Numbered from the stretch's first letter, positions 32,801-46,900 are shown. The stretch is 60,000 nucleotides of DNA from Membranipora membranacea (GCA_914767715.1 OU612070.1:8389501-8449500), one strand, 5' to 3'. Made by a program: numbers and translations. The notes: generated from the sequence alone by a model not told the origin.

Positions 32801-35800
32801 GGACACATCATCGCCAGAATGATGAATATATAAAACTTGCTGGATTAAAGAATATGTAAATATTATGTTGGATGGGTTGATTAGATGATGTAACACTATA
32901 ACTTAAAGATTTATCTTATGAGGTATTTAATGCCTTCAATACTCATCTGGACGCTGCCAAAAAAACCACATCTCAGATATTTGCTATGTGGGGTTATTCG
33001 AGGCTCCTGATCTCTCCTTGCACACAGAAGGCTCAATTTGTTTTAACTCTTTCACAGGCTTCAATGTGAAGCCTGCTTTCCATGCTATTCATGCTATCCA
33101 AAAACACTTTATGAAATGAAAATTTAACTGCACATCCCGTTTTATTTTGGCAGGAAAATGCTTGCCAGTCAGCCTTTACAAACAAACAGAGTGTTCTGTA
33201 AGTCGATGGTTGGATTAAACATATCGCATGACTTGCAAGATGAACTCAAAACCTGGAGAGGGACTATAAGCATGTACTGTGAAACAAGTTAACCTCAGAC
33301 TGGCCCGGCTCGCATGGTGATGGTGCTGTTATGGAAAGACACTGGTTTCTGGCTTACTGGTTTGTGGATTTCACAGCAAAAAGTCATTCATACTGCTCCC
33401 CTGCACTTCTAAAAAATCAGCAAAGTTCTCCTACTCTTGTCATACAAACTGATGATCTTGCAGAGGTGTCTCCTTTGACTAACACATATGCTAGAAATCA
33501 GTTTATAACAGACTTGCAAAAAATGTGCTGATGCGCTCATGAACAATGCAATTAAAAACCCCTTGAACAGGCATTTATACCTGATAACTCAGCTAGGAGC
33601 CTTGATTGGTCTCTAGTTCCTTCAGAAAGAAGGCGGTGCAATTGCATTCTTTTTTTCTTCTAACTGCTTCACTACCGGCCAGTGTAGAGGTGTCTTGAAC
33701 TTAACTACTCTTGCTAACAATGAGAACGATGATCTTTTGCATACACATTTGGCTATGTCCTGTCGGTGTCATAGTTTGATGCTCGAAAACTTGCCCAATA
33801 TGTTCCAGGTGGAACTCCTTTGAAAGCCGAGTCTTATGTGCTTGAGGCAGAATCCTTAGCTGCTAATACTGCCAAGAAGAACAGCAACTGGTGAAAAGGC
33901 TAGGAGATATGCAGACTGCAGAAAATAAAAGATAAGTTGACGCTTAGTAATCCACTATGGAATTTTTTCTGTCACTAAGGCTAATGATTTATTCTTTCTC
34001 CTCTCAGAAATTATTGTAAAGCAAATGATATAGCAGTTGTAATTGACCTGTTTCTAATTGGAAACTAAAAAGCCTGTGTCAAAAAGCATCAAAGTGTGGG
34101 TGAAGGTGCAGCCGCATGTACTTAGTGTTCAATATTACTCATGAGGATACGAATCTACTGGCACAGACAAGATGCATCGTAGACGGCCCGATAAAAGCTA
34201 ATAAGTTCCTATATATTGAACATCAAAAACTATTGATAATTTATCCATTTCCTTTACTTTATTTTAACATTTGAATTGGTTGCACAAGTTTTACACTTTT
34301 GAGGTATAAAAGAACACACTATAATTCATTCTTTGCGGCATGGAAGTGCTAGGATTTTACTTATCTTGTGTTGTGATATGCCCGATACTTCTCTCAGGGC
34401 TTAGGTTAAGTGGTGCTTCAAAGCTCAACTTTCATACATGAAAGCCAAAACTAAACAAATTCATGGCGAAAATCTACAGAAATTGTCTCGGGTTGAAAAT
34501 CTCTGTAGATTATGGCGCCAATTTTTTATTTGTACATGATAGTGGTCCTTGGTTCGCTGGCATGCTCTGCTCGGGTCTGAGGACCCAAATTATTCTCTGC
34601 GCTGGTTAAGGTTGGGAACCTGGAAATGCTGGTAAGGGTCGGCGACCCTAGAAAAAGTGTGCCGTGGGCTACAGTCCACTTCTGGAGTGGTAAAATACCA
34701 CTAAACTAAATCTGAATCTTAGCGCGGTGGTGATTTGCTTACCAAAACTGTAGGGGTACTACGTTCCCCAATCCTTTTATAACACAACTTATGTTTTCCT
34801 TACCAATCAACTCTGAACTGTATATCTTTATGATTCTAACATATAAAATATATTCAATCTCAAACCATTCGTATTGTTGTTATATAATAAGGGAAAATAA
34901 AAAATGCAAGCTTTTGCTCGAAAAAGCGATTTATTTAGAGGGATAATTTCAAGTTGTTTTCCTCCTGTCAAAGGAAAGACAATCCTTAAACTCTCTTATA
35001 TCAGAATCTTCTTAATTGACAACTGTCATAATCCTATTGGCTGGGGTATGAAAGCTTTCACAGTTTCAATCAGTTGCATGCAGCTTGCTAGTGCACTGAT
35101 CTTTCTCAATTTGGGTCACAGCCTGTGAACACCCACCATCCTGAATGAATGCTGAAATTGGAATTTTTCTATTGTAGAATCGTTACCTATTGTCCTATGC
35201 ATAGTCTACTCTGATGATACATCAGCCTGGCCGAAGTGACTGACTCTTCTCTGCCAATATGTAGGTATGTATGTAAGTATAAATCTATATATGAAATAAA
35301 ATCCTTATGCATCGTAAAATGTACACAGTTTGACATTGCTCTCACGTTTATTGCTCTTTACTTTAAAGAAGAAACACCATTATTGTTTCACGGCAGAAAC
35401 CATCTTCGACTTACGTTAATATTGCAGTAATGATAATCATCAATTAATCAGTTGTACTTGTTCTTTCCCGAAACTTTTATATGAGCGTCAAACTCGATTC
35501 GATGGTACTAAGGAGCTTGAGTTGATCTGTTGATTGTGTGCTGTAGTCACCAAGCAGAAAAAACCTTTTTAGTAGTCATCTTTGTTTCAAGTTATCATGC
35601 CATCAATGACTTTAATCTCTAAGAAAAATCAGTGTTCGGTAATCCAGAACCTGATTTTACCATATGGGTAGAGCTGAGACTTATTTAACTTTTCTGGCAG
35701 CTTCCTGTAATAGCCGTTGGATATGTAGTGTTTGACCATTCCTAGCAGCCAAGACCAGATTGAACACAGTTGAATGGTCTGCAGTCAAACCATGGTCGCT

Positions 35801-36347
35801 TCCGAGATATCTTCAAATGAAAAGAATTGAGCTTTTAAGATTCCCGAAATAAATGTTATAACCTTAACACCGGGGCAAACTGTTAGTACTAAAATACTTT
35901 TGAACCAAACCAGCCATGACATAGCTTTACTTAAGATTGAAAATTTTCAATATAAATCAAGTCATTTAGAAAGAAAAATGAGAAGAAAAACTATACTAAA
36001 TCTGTGAAAGCCATGCTATATCCGCTACAGAAGGTTGACACTTGTGATAAACTCCGCATAAACAGTGTTGAGGAATTATTGAAATACAAAACAATACTGC
36101 AAAACCCATTTAAAAGATTCTAAAAGAATATCCTAGAGCTAGATTTAGTTTTCAGTATATCATACAGGGGCAACATTGAGATAAATTCAGGCACTTTGAC
36201 AGCAATCAGGATGTGCCCAATCCGTTGAAGTCACTTGTTAAACAATCTGTACACTTTCTAGTCCTGCAGCGATGTGCAAGGCTATTATGACTGCTTCATC
36301 TTAATTTGTGCTGTTATAAGTTAATAAGAGTGCACTTACATCTTTAA
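29900..36347. other. Long stretch without a supported gene
   Basis: It contains a SINE (31,061-31,209) and AT-rich DNA. Short open frames at 31,838-32,029 (a hydrophobic LSIIAACICIAGIITVGF segment followed by a possible donor), 33,331-33,531 and 34,904-35,128 have no recognisable domain, splice context or paralogue in the window. I do not call them genes. The words TTTGGGTCACAGCCTGTGAACAC occur at about 30,348 and again at about 35,110, so a dispersed repeat is probably present. Confidence 0.5.
31061..31209 (-). repeat. tRNA-derived SINE
   Basis: The complement has GGTGAGATGGCGCAATTGGT (A box), GCCAGGCGATTAGTGCCGCA, GTGGGTTCGAGACCCAC (B box with a perfect T-arm) and GGGGGAGCTTTCATTGATG. Downstream, GTGTTAGGGTTATTGGCCTTACAT (about 31,330) recurs at about 51,408, so the family may have a longer tail or a companion repeat. 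Confidence 0.85.
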
Positions 36348-39288
36348 TCAGTCAACCCTATGAAGATTATCCTGATTAACCCTGCATCTTGTATGTGTGA
36401 GCAAAGATGTGGTTTCACATTTTCGCCTTTGGCCTTCTTGATCACAACTTCTATATAGCGGGGGCACAGGTCTATATTCAGACAATGTTGGCCACATTAG
36501 GAGGATGGCTTACCTCTCAATTGTAGAATCTCTGAATTTCTCACTAAAGCTGATCAGATACACTGCCAGGACTATCACAGCGTTCAGAAACACAGCTGTC
36601 AGTACTAACACAATCCACAAACTTGCCATTAGTGCCATTGATGGGACAATGTTACTCAGAGTTCTGATATTATCTCCAGTAAAGACCACACATTGAACTG
36701 TGTGTTGATGAATCCTATCGCCCAATGACCTAACCTAAAGCAGAAAATCAATATTACAAGATTTCCTGTACTATTCAGTGACACTTCCGTGCGTGCGGTA
36801 CACTTTCTTGCAACAAATGTATTTTAAGATTTGGAGAGATGATAAAATGTTTACCACATCTAGAGCAGCAAGTTTCTGCCCTTGTGGTACGGGAGATAGT
36901 CGTTAACAATTATATTTTTCACCCTCACTTGGGGTTTTACTGAGTGCAGATGCCGGATCCTGATATAGGGCGCATCAGTCATAGCATATCATGATGTCTT
37001 GCTATCAAATTAACAACACACAAAGTATAAAGTGTTGATATACTGGTACACTTCATAGAGAGGATAGCCACTCATCCTGAAGTTAATCAACCAGCCTGTA
37101 TGTTACTTAGTTTAAAATGTAGTCCATACATTTGTGACCAACTGGTGTTAGTAAAAATGGCAGTAGCAATACATAATATGACTATCTCGCTTACCTCAAA
37201 GTCACACAAAAGAGGAGATAGAGTAACTCCTCTCCTGGCCATTGATACTGCTTTATCCATTCCTGATTGAGCTTCCTTGTGAACTTCATGGGCATGAAAA
37301 TACTGTACTGCAACTACGATCACAGTCCCAATCTTACAAAGTAATAACCTGTGAAAGAACAAAATCTTGACTTAGTATGTTTTCAAGCATTTCGTTTACC
37401 GATCAAAGATTTTGGAAATTAACGAGCAGGCTTATAACGCCTCATGAGGCGTTATAAGCCTGCTCAGCCTGCTCAGCTAACATGAAGTGACATCGGTTCT
37501 GACTGAGCTGAGAATGCTGAATTTGAACAAGTGATATAAAATTCAGCATTCTCAGCTCAGTCAGAACCGATGTCACTTCATGTTAGCTGAGACGTCACTT
37601 CAAGATTTACACTGGTAACTTATGGAGCCATATTAACCAGGATGCTCTCAGTTATCAAACAAGTCTGAACACACACCTGCATGATTATTAGCTAGTGGCT
37701 GACTGTAATAGGACTATAACCAATAAACTTAAAACACGTCTCTATCTCACTAACATATCACATAATACTTATATACCTTTCCCAATACAAAGCAAGCTGA
37801 TCGATTAAGGGGTCATATTGAACATCAAATAGAACTGGTCATGGGTGCTCAGGAAATTCGAAAACGCAATACAGTGTAGTTACCATAAAGCTGAGAGCTG
37901 GTTTGAAAACCCAGTTTGTCTGGTGTGATTTCTGCGATTTATCAGGTTTATTGTTCCAGAACCGTCAATTCTTCCAAGAAGATGCCAGGCAAGCAGGGGC
38001 AAGATTGAAAGAAGAGCAATGAGGAGGTATGTTTGTGGATAGCTCTCCGGGTCAGTATGACTTGTCTTTCTCATATAATCCTCAGGGCTAGTCTGATGAT
38101 AAAATGATCATTGTGTTCATAAAGTAATAATGTTTAATATAAAATTATGACAGAGATCAAGCTTAATCCAGTTTGCCTATCTTTGGAGTCTCAACGGCGG
38201 CTTACCAGAAGTTTGGACCTGGCCCGAAAAGCAGGCAGAATGGGTCAAACGTGTTCTGACATTAATTCATCAGTGGTTCACATTTTAGTGAGCAATTGTC
38301 AATCAACTTTCATTGAACTTTCTATCACTAGTGGCGGCCTGGATCTCCCAACACAAAGAGATGCATATCTGAGCATGAAGCTGGCAGAGCATACGGACTA
38401 GGAGAAAATAATCGTCAGTTTTGTAAAATCGTATCAGTCCTTTTTACCATTAAAATCAATGCCTTTTGAGGTTTCAAATATTGCATTACTGTTAATACAT
38501 GTACTTACATAGTTGATACGATTAGCATGGTCATGTTTGCTCTTTGGGTCTTCTAAATCTCCAGGTGTGTACAAAGATCCTTGCCCATAATGACAAGCAT
38601 CGTTTGAATATTCCACCCATTCATGTGTGAACTGTGCAGGTGCCCAGCAGGTAAACTTTATCTCACTTCCTGTCGGAGCTCCGAGAATCGTCCACAGCGT
38701 GAATGAGGTAACAAGGAAGATGAGAGGAGTAATCAGGTAGAGAAGCTTGTCTATCAGGTGAATATCTGAGTTTAGCTCCCTCACAGGCCTATTAAAAATA
38801 TTCATAATGCAATTTAATTGAATTTCAATTTAATGAAATTCAATTTGAATCAATTGAATCAATGAAAAAGGATTTCATATTTGTGAAAGCATCAGATTCA
38901 GATACAGATACGAAACAAAGAGCGGAAAAGATATCATCAAGCTGACACACAGCTTATAATACGGGTAGAACAAGTTTGCTCCTTCTAATGGAGGAGTGAT
39001 ATAGCAAACATCAGGTATCAAGGCGCTGCAATACCTGATTGTAGCAATCAAGCCACCACCAGAGGGACCAAACTTGTGCTATACATCAGGTAGGTGAAAC
39101 GAAAAATTTAATCTAACTGATATTCTTGGTCATCATGTGGATTAAACATACCCCTGAGAAAGAACGCGATTGACAGGCTTGATAGGCTGTGATGAATCCG
39201 CCTCTGATATAAGTGGGTCTGTGTTATTCTGGAAAAGTTTGACATCCCCATCTGAGTCAGCTCTAGGTGCATAATGTACAGGCTCCAT
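36348..39288 (-). CDS. Innexin (gap-junction/hemichannel protein), complete six-exon gene
   Basis: A 363-residue four-helix channel subunit of the plasma membrane. Exons on the minus strand are 39288-39152, 38788-38509, 38080-37884, 37348-37195, 36734-36514 and 36450-36348. All are GT-AG, phases fit and the total is 1,092 bp. The start is supported by an in-frame TAA two codons upstream. TM1 is about 61-81. Loop 1 has CWAPAQFTHEWVEYSNDAC, Cys93 and Cys111. TM2 is about 153-174 and TM3 about 203-223. Loop 2 has CDFEVRSLGDRIHQHTVQC, Cys253 and Cys271, the most diagnostic innexin block. TM4 is about 289-317. The tail is short. The usual YYQW at TM2 is SYPQTY here and the cytoplasmic loop is only about 28 residues, so it is a divergent member. 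The last exon is the least certain part: it is chosen by phase and acceptor alone. Confidence 0.9.
37424..37465. repeat. Perfect 42-bp palindrome in innexin intron 3
   Basis: The 21-base half GAGCAGGCTTATAACGCCTC plus A is followed directly by its complement, with no spacer. It abuts the longer hairpin at 37472-37591. Confidence 0.95.
37472..37591. mobile_element. Hairpin with two perfect 53-base arms, innexin intron 3
   Basis: The left arm 37472-37524 begins CTCAGCTAACATGAAGTGAC. The right arm 37539-37591 is its exact complement as far as I can read. The loop is 14 bases. Perfect arms imply recent origin or gene conversion. It is probably a foldback MITE, but I see no clear target duplication. 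Confidence 0.9.
38966..39080. repeat. Small imperfect inverted repeat in innexin intron 1
   Basis: ACAAGTTTGCTCC at the left and GGACCAAACTTGTG at the right are inverted, and CAGGTAT/ATACCTG lie inside. It is possibly an old MITE. Confidence 0.4.
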
Positions 39289-39566
39289 TTGTTATCTGAG
39301 ATAATGTATGCGAGTTATGTCTATTGAAATCCTATCTCAAAGAAAGATTGGCATAAATGAATTTCCTGCTGCTGAACATTAAGCAAACCTGAATCAGTGC
39401 CTGCTGAACCTGTTTGTGGTATTGTTTGTACCTAAACTTGTGCTGCTGGATCAGATGAATGACTAATCATAGTCAGACTCTGACTACATGGTGTTGCCCA
39501 AGTCAGTATGTTGGTGGAATGTAAAATGAGCCTCAGACTGTGAAGGTATCACTGATGATACTAACA

Positions 39567-39812
39567 TTAAATAGGATAAAGTGCAATGAAGGCAGTGTAT
39601 ACAATACAAAGAGTGATACCACATGTATAGCACAGTCTTACCTTACCTGTAAGGTTTACAAGTGTATGTGTAAAAATCCTAACTCTCAGATAAACAGCAC
39701 TTCTCGTAGCTAGACTACTAAACTTTGCACTGCCTTTGTATCTCATTGGGATGATATTGATTGCACAGCTGAAGGTCATTCGTACATCATAAGCTGTTTG
39801 AATTAAGTTCAT
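39567..39812 (-). other. Open frame between innexin and BOK-like genes, not supported as a gene
   Basis: 81 codons are open on the minus strand with a donor-like GTAAGGT inside. There is no family resemblance and no partner exon. It could be a 5' non-coding exon of the innexin gene, about 280 bases upstream of its start, but nothing proves that. Confidence 0.25.
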
Positions 39813-40668
39813 TTGATGGGATCAAATTTCATTGCCCTGGGAGATTTATTATATAATATGACTATGTGAAGGTGCGGCATGAAGAAATTTATTCAATTGA
39901 AACACATAAAGGGCACCCATCAAATTTGAATGATGCAGGTTTTTATTGCAAAAGATTGATGAAGCAATGAAGGAAGTTCATTGGGCGAAGCGTTCATTGC
40001 CAGATCCTCCTATACAAATAATCATAATGAAAGAAAGGACACTTAACGAGTGCTGAGTTGTAAAGTGACGTAAATGACACCAAATCATGTATAGCGGCAA
40101 TGTTATTATTATCGTCTAGCAGCCAGCAGTCCAGGTTTTTGTTGAAAAATTAAACGCGCACACAGAGCAGAGGATTCATGCAGCAACTGTTGGAGTGTCG
40201 TATCTACTCTTTTCATTGTTGGCGATAGCTATGGAGAGTCACTTTTGATGATTAAAAAAAGACCATGGTCAGCCTCCATGAAGACTCTGTAGCAGTATTA
40301 GCAGCAAAGTGAATGTTTTATATATTGCTATGAACTCTGTCGCCTACAGTCCTAGCACACATATCCATTAGTTTTGACATTTATGTATAGTGACAGCTGA
40401 GTTATGTCCTCGTGACAAGTGAGAAGACAACTCGATCCAATAATAGATAGAAACAAAATAATCACCCACAGGTGTGCTTTTCCTGTGAAATTCTAACTTG
40501 ATAATTCATTTGAATGGAGAGATATGAACCATTTATAGTATTTGTATAACGAAACAAAGAAATAATTTGCTCAATTTTCTTTCGAGAATTCCACCAACTG
40601 TCAATTTTCCTGTATGCCAATTATAAGATTCTCGTGCACATAATAGTGACAAAATATACATGAATGTG

Positions 40669-40674
40669 TTTATT
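40669..40674 (-). promoter_or_regulatory. Possible polyadenylation signal of the BOK-like gene
   Basis: An AATAAA hexamer on the minus strand lies about 280 bases downstream of the stop codon. Confidence 0.4.
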
Positions 40675-40951
40675 GGGATTGAGTTATGACTTAGTGATAT
40701 AGACAAGAACTCTGTGGTATGGGTCCCTGGAGGTAGTGAAGGGCAATAGCTAATGTTAAAGATAGAATAGCGCAATCTTTTGCTCCAACCAAATTAAACT
40801 TTCCATTGTGCCATGCAACTCTGAAGATTGACTGAAATAAATTATGAAATTGTAGGATATTAAAGCATTGCCTGATGAATGCTAACTCCGACCATACCCT
40901 GGAAGTTGTGCAGCTATTATGCATATTCAAGTTTAACCTGCAGACACAAAC

Positions 40952-43900
40952 TCAGCTAGGGGCTAACCGATCCTGTATGATAGCCATTAGTTTAGACAGC
41001 GTAAAAGAGGAGACTAAAACTATTAAACATATCACTGTTATGAATATGACATCATTCTGTTTACTGATCTGTTGTAGCACCTGTTGTGCATTGTCCAATA
41101 GTTGGCAGACTGTCACCGGTTCGGATTTAGCAGTTTTCCTCTCCTCTAAGCACTCTGTGTAATGATCTATCATTCCTTGCTGTTAAAAGAAAACAAAATA
41201 CTCTTCAGTAAATTTGTTTGTTACTTTTTGTTCTTGATTTTTTAGTTTCTAAAAGAAATATTATCCTTACAGTACCAAGACTGATTAAACCATAGACCTA
41301 ATATATCTATAGTCATAGTCTATAGATTAAGCAGATGAAGTAGGGCAAGTACTAGCCAATGTGTTGGCTATAATCTGATTGACTGGCTCCCTTTCACCAA
41401 CCAATCAGAGCCAACACACTGGCTAGGTAAGGCTACTAGAAAGATTCAGCTTATGTTCAATATAGAAAGTTTAAGTCAATTGTGAGTTGATGGTATTGAG
41501 CTAATACCAGTGTAATAAGTAGCTTAATAGAGAAGCGATGTGGTCAACCAGGTGCTCAAATTTGACAATGATATTGTTAGAGCCAGGCAAAACATTTTGA
41601 CATGCTGAAGATGCAACTCACCCAGCCTTTAATGTTTTTGAGGTATTGATTAAGTACCGGTTGAGAACAGCTCTCCTCGAATAGATCGAGTATTAACGGC
41701 AGAAACCCTGTGTGACCTTGAGATACGCAGTCAGAGGCTATGGCTCCGCATAGTGTGAATATAGATATGACTTTCCCTGTAAAGGAACGGTATGTCAACA
41801 TGATTCAATCTGCTGGTTAATTTGATACAATATTCGGCTAAATCATCATGACAACACATCATTCAATGTTCTGGGAGTTGCTCTCGACACAATCCTCGAA
41901 TTTCATACCCATGCTACTGATGTTGCAACTAGAGCAAACAAACTAGTCTATCTTATTTCTAAACTTAAAAAATACACGAATGTTGAAGAATCCCTTAAAA
42001 CTTACAAAAGCATTGTCGGACCAATATTAGAATATTGCTCAGCAATTTATACACTTAACTCATGCCTCAGATCTCTAGTCGCAACTTTGAACCTAGATAC
42101 TACACAAAAGGTCACTGGAACAATTGAGAAAGTTCAAAATAGAGCAATTTCAGAATTATTGTATCTGCTCCCAAGAAATTTTCTGTCACAACTGGTAGAT
42201 TGCTTTTAAATTTACCCACACTACTAAGTAGGCGACAATATCTATTTCATAATTTTACACATAAAAAAGTTGCAAAAAACAAAGCTTCTAAGCATATCCT
42301 TAATCTAGTTCAAAAGTCCCGAAAGCATCAGCGTTGTCTGAGAAGCAACTGCACATTATTAAACCCTCATTCCGAACAAATTTTGGAAAATCAGCCCTTT
42401 TAAACTTACTTCACCAATATACACTTAAAGATAAATCAGCTAAAACTCTTCTGACTTATGATTTAACAGGAATATGATACAGTAAACTCATAGATTTATA
42501 TCTTTAGCATTCTTTCATATATTTCTTACTTTCCAAACTGTTAATTCTTCGGCTAATCAGCTCCCTAACTGCAACACTATTATCCAATCTTATTATTCTT
42601 CAATACTTTTTTACCTCATAACCAGTATGTAATGCCACATGTTATTAATTATAATTGACTCTGTGTTTAACTTTGGTAGTAAACACAATGTTTTTTTTGC
42701 TGTTTTCAGAGGTCAACAAGTTACCTATAATAGAATACTTTTTGTTATCTGTACACTTCTAAGAAAACCTCTATAAATAAATAAATAAATAAATAAATAA
42801 AGACTACTGAAAACAATGCTTGTGAGTAAATAACATTCTGTGTGTAGTTATCTTCTTTTTTGCAGGTAACAAGCAACTCCAAACAAGTTTAACATAGTCA
42901 TGTGGCAAATTGTTAAAATTGTGACAATTCAACGCATAGAGCTTCAAACAAAATGTGAATCCCTATAATATATATATATATATATATTTATATTTTCTTT
43001 TATTGGCAATCAAAGTAATCTCATTGGAAATGTTTTGCACTCAGTGCCCGAAAAAATAAAAACAAATCTATAGATTTGCTTTGTTGACGCCTCATTTTGG
43101 AAAGGTCAATCCTAATGCATAGTAGTAAGTTCTATTGTGCAGCAACAACTTTCGGTTCAGAACATGAATCAGCTGCTTATGATTTCAGTATACCCGTTTT
43201 AGACCCCAGCAGTCACTCACCCCACTGACATCAAGAGTACACTAATAACATGTGTATCTCTGATTTAGTAGCAGTACATGGCTTGTCATGCACCAAATTC
43301 CTTATGATGGTACTCTTACTAAGTGAATTAATTCACTCTCTATCGATCAGAGATATACAAGCAATAGTATATTACGTGATCAGTGTGGTCACTCACCCCA
43401 GGTAATGCCTGTCTGCAGCAGGTGCGATGTTATGTTATCGTATGCCCACCTGACCTGTTCCTCCGAACACATGGTCACTTTTAGTTTGGCTGAGCATGAG
43501 TCAAATATACTGGGATTTAGACTCTCCATCACGCTGAGAATCTCTAGAAATCTGATACTTATGTCATCATCGACCTTTCCACTACAGCTGTGAAATAAGG
43601 ACCTACAATAAAAGCTCAAATTATCCAACAAGTCAACTCAGTGCATCAAATGCCCTCGGGTATAGAATGATCATATGAATGTTTGTTTATAGCAGTCCTA
43701 AACAATGCCTCTGGTCAACAAATGAGTGATCAAATCGAAGTTAGCAGGGTTTCATTAGCCTTGTCACGAAAACCGAAAACCGAAAAAGTAGCCGCCTGAC
43801 GAGGCTAGGTTTTCATCCTCTAAAGCCCTCCTCTGACAAAAACGGCCATAACAATATTGATTCCATATTTGGCATGACATACTAATAGAGGTGAAATATT

Positions 43901-46900
43901 TCTCTGGACTGGACATAGATATGTAATTTTACACAGAGGTACTTTGAAGGGTTAATCAATGAGGGATAATTGCCACCTTAATGTAACAGAATGGAGCGAT
44001 GATGAAGTTCACAGACTTAGCTCACACCTTGCATAGATTAGTGGTGTGTAAAACAGAAGAGCTAAAATAATGGCTCTGTAAATGGCAGGATTACTGTGCA
44101 CCTAATTATTTAATAAGTTCATCGCCTTTTTCTTAAAAGGGTCACAGAGTAAGGATATATAGAGAGGACACTTCAATTATCGTTATAGTGCCTGAGGTTT
44201 TTGATTAACTGGGGGAAAATTGTGCACAGCTGGATGCCGAAAACTCATTATCTCTGTATGTTATAATGTCATTTTTCTTGCAGACATCTCTACCTTTGAT
44301 GGGCCATAAATCATTCTGTATTTATCCTAAAGACTGGATTCCAACTTTGTTAGAATGTCCAACCTTCAAGCTATACACCATATTATCGTCATTTTTTGCT
44401 AGGATACATAGGCTATGAGCTAACTGTGTTTTTAAAATGAGTTATATCATATAGATTTACATGTGGCCTGGGTCAATACGCGGACATTTCCTAATTTTTA
44501 TGACCAGAAGTTGATCAATTGTCACACGTCAATCTATATGATATAACTCATTTTAAAAACACAGATAGCTCATAGCCTATGTATCCTAGCAAAAAATGAA
44601 AATCATATGGTGTATAGCTTGAAGGTTGGACATTCCAACAAAGTTGGAAATCAGTCTTTAGGATAAATACAGAATGAGTTATGGCCATAGACTTAATATA
44701 CTACCTAGACAGGCCAATAGCATTCAATACTGTCCCACTTAAATAGCACGACATGACGTAATTAGTTTGTGCTGTGAGCCATAGTTTACTATATACCATT
44801 CAATGAAATAATGTGAAAAATCAAGGGACGCTGGGTATGATATCAGCCCCTGTCCAGCCCCTTATTATTCAAACACAAAGAAAATTGGTGAGTGTATGTA
44901 AAAGACCTTTCCGCACGAGATGGTATTAATAATTGGTCCTCAGAACCGGAACTTTTTATGATAAGGTACAATCATTGGCCAATAAACATTGAAATAAATA
45001 CAGCCATTTACCCTCAGCACTTCTATCACCACTATAAAAATGTAAAGAATACCTATAACACAACAAATATTTTGTTGGATGAGCCAGATCTAAGCACCAG
45101 CATCATCATTTTTTTCTTTAAAATTCTTCGTAGTTGTGACTAAACACAACCAGTCTGCTCAAATTGGATTGCTAATTTTATTGTCGCTTCACAAGAAAGA
45201 ATAGATCTGTGCGGTTAAATGAGTATGCAAACTACAGTTAGCTGTTGTTCCGGAGTACGTATGATGAAGCTAGAGTATGTGACAATAACTTAAAATTATT
45301 ATACTTTAGTTCTGCAGTCAAAATCTAATGGCATTTACCGTGGCCAAACTTAATTTTGCCGATGCCGGTAAGGTTCTTTGAGTTTATAAATGTGATATCG
45401 GCGTCAACATAGAATTGCCTCCCCGACCTATACACAGAAACAGCAGCGTGAAAAAAAAAGTTATTACTGAGATGTCTAAAACTGTTTTTAGCTGTGCAAA
45501 GGTATCCTCTGCTCGTCTAAATACCATCTATTGCCCACCAGGACACGAAAGCCTTTTCCATACTACATGTCAGCTCACAACAGAATTTAAAATGCTCATT
45601 TTCATGTACCAGTCCAATCTTATCGCCTGTTGATACAATGATTGTTATAATAAGCTAAACCTAACCAGAACACGTCATCATCTGAGAGAATGGAACTACA
45701 TGTAATGATGAAACTCCAGAGGAAAAAGGATGGAAGCAGTGACTCTAATAATTTCCAAAACTGGAAAATGAAATACCGTGGCCAAACTTATTTTTGCCGA
45801 TGCCGGTAAGGTTATTTGAGTTTTTAAGTTTATGAATGTGATATCAGCTTCAACAGTGAATGTCAATTCGAGTGATATTTGAAAAGTACAATTCCTGTAA
45901 TGATCATTATTATTATTCTTATTGTTACATTCTCATTATCTTTATTCAATAGTTAATAATTGCCATAGAAACTATTTCAGTTTCGATCTAGGTGGAGCCC
46001 TGCAGACATCTCCATACTTCTCAAGATAGTTCAGCACACTCAACAGTGATTACTGTATAATTGACAATGTCTCCTTACAGAGGGATTTTTTAGTCATTGC
46101 CAAAGGGATTGTTGCTGCTCATTAATTCAAAAACTTCTCTGGCTCGCTAAATAAAGGGTTCAGCAACGTTATTTTGTGGCTCAGACGGGGGTTCCATACT
46201 ATTAGCCTTTATTCATACTAAACCTCAGCTCATACCATCTAAAATTTATTGCAGGCTGCGGAGGTTTGTGCTTGTGAGCAGCTGTGATGCCTATGAGCAC
46301 GCAACTCTTGGCTGAGTCTAACAAAAATGCTGGTGATCATTTGGCCAGCATTTGTTTTCCAGTCTTGGAAATTATTAGAGTCACTGCTTCCATCCTTTTT
46401 CCTCTGTGGCTTCATCATTACATGTAGTTCCATTATCTCAGATGATGACGTGATCTGTTGTAATAATTACTTTTTTTCACACTGCTATTTCTGTGAATAG
46501 GTCAAGGAAGCAATTGACATTCAATGTTGACGCCGATATCACATTGATAAACTCAAAGAACCTTACCGGCATCGGCAAAATTATGTTTGGCCACGGTAAA
46601 GGCCATTAGATTTTGACTACAGTCCTGAAGTATAATAATTTTAAGTTATTTTCACATACTCTAGCTTCATACTCAATTTACAGCACAGATGTATTCTTCT
46701 TTGTGAAGCGACAATAAAATTTGCAATCAATATTGAGCTGGTTGTGTTCCGTCACAACTAGGAATAATTTTGAAGAAAAAAGCAATGATGGTGGTGGTGA
46801 TTAGAACTGGCCCATCCAACAAAATATTTGTGATATTGTGTTATAGGTATTCCTTACATTTTTATAGTGGTGATGGAAGTGCTGAGGGTAAATGGCTGTA

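Noticed and set aside
33331-33531. 66-codon open frame on the plus strand beginning MERHWFLAYW
   Set aside because: I considered a retroelement integrase or RT fragment, but no motif supports it and the neighbouring frames are closed.
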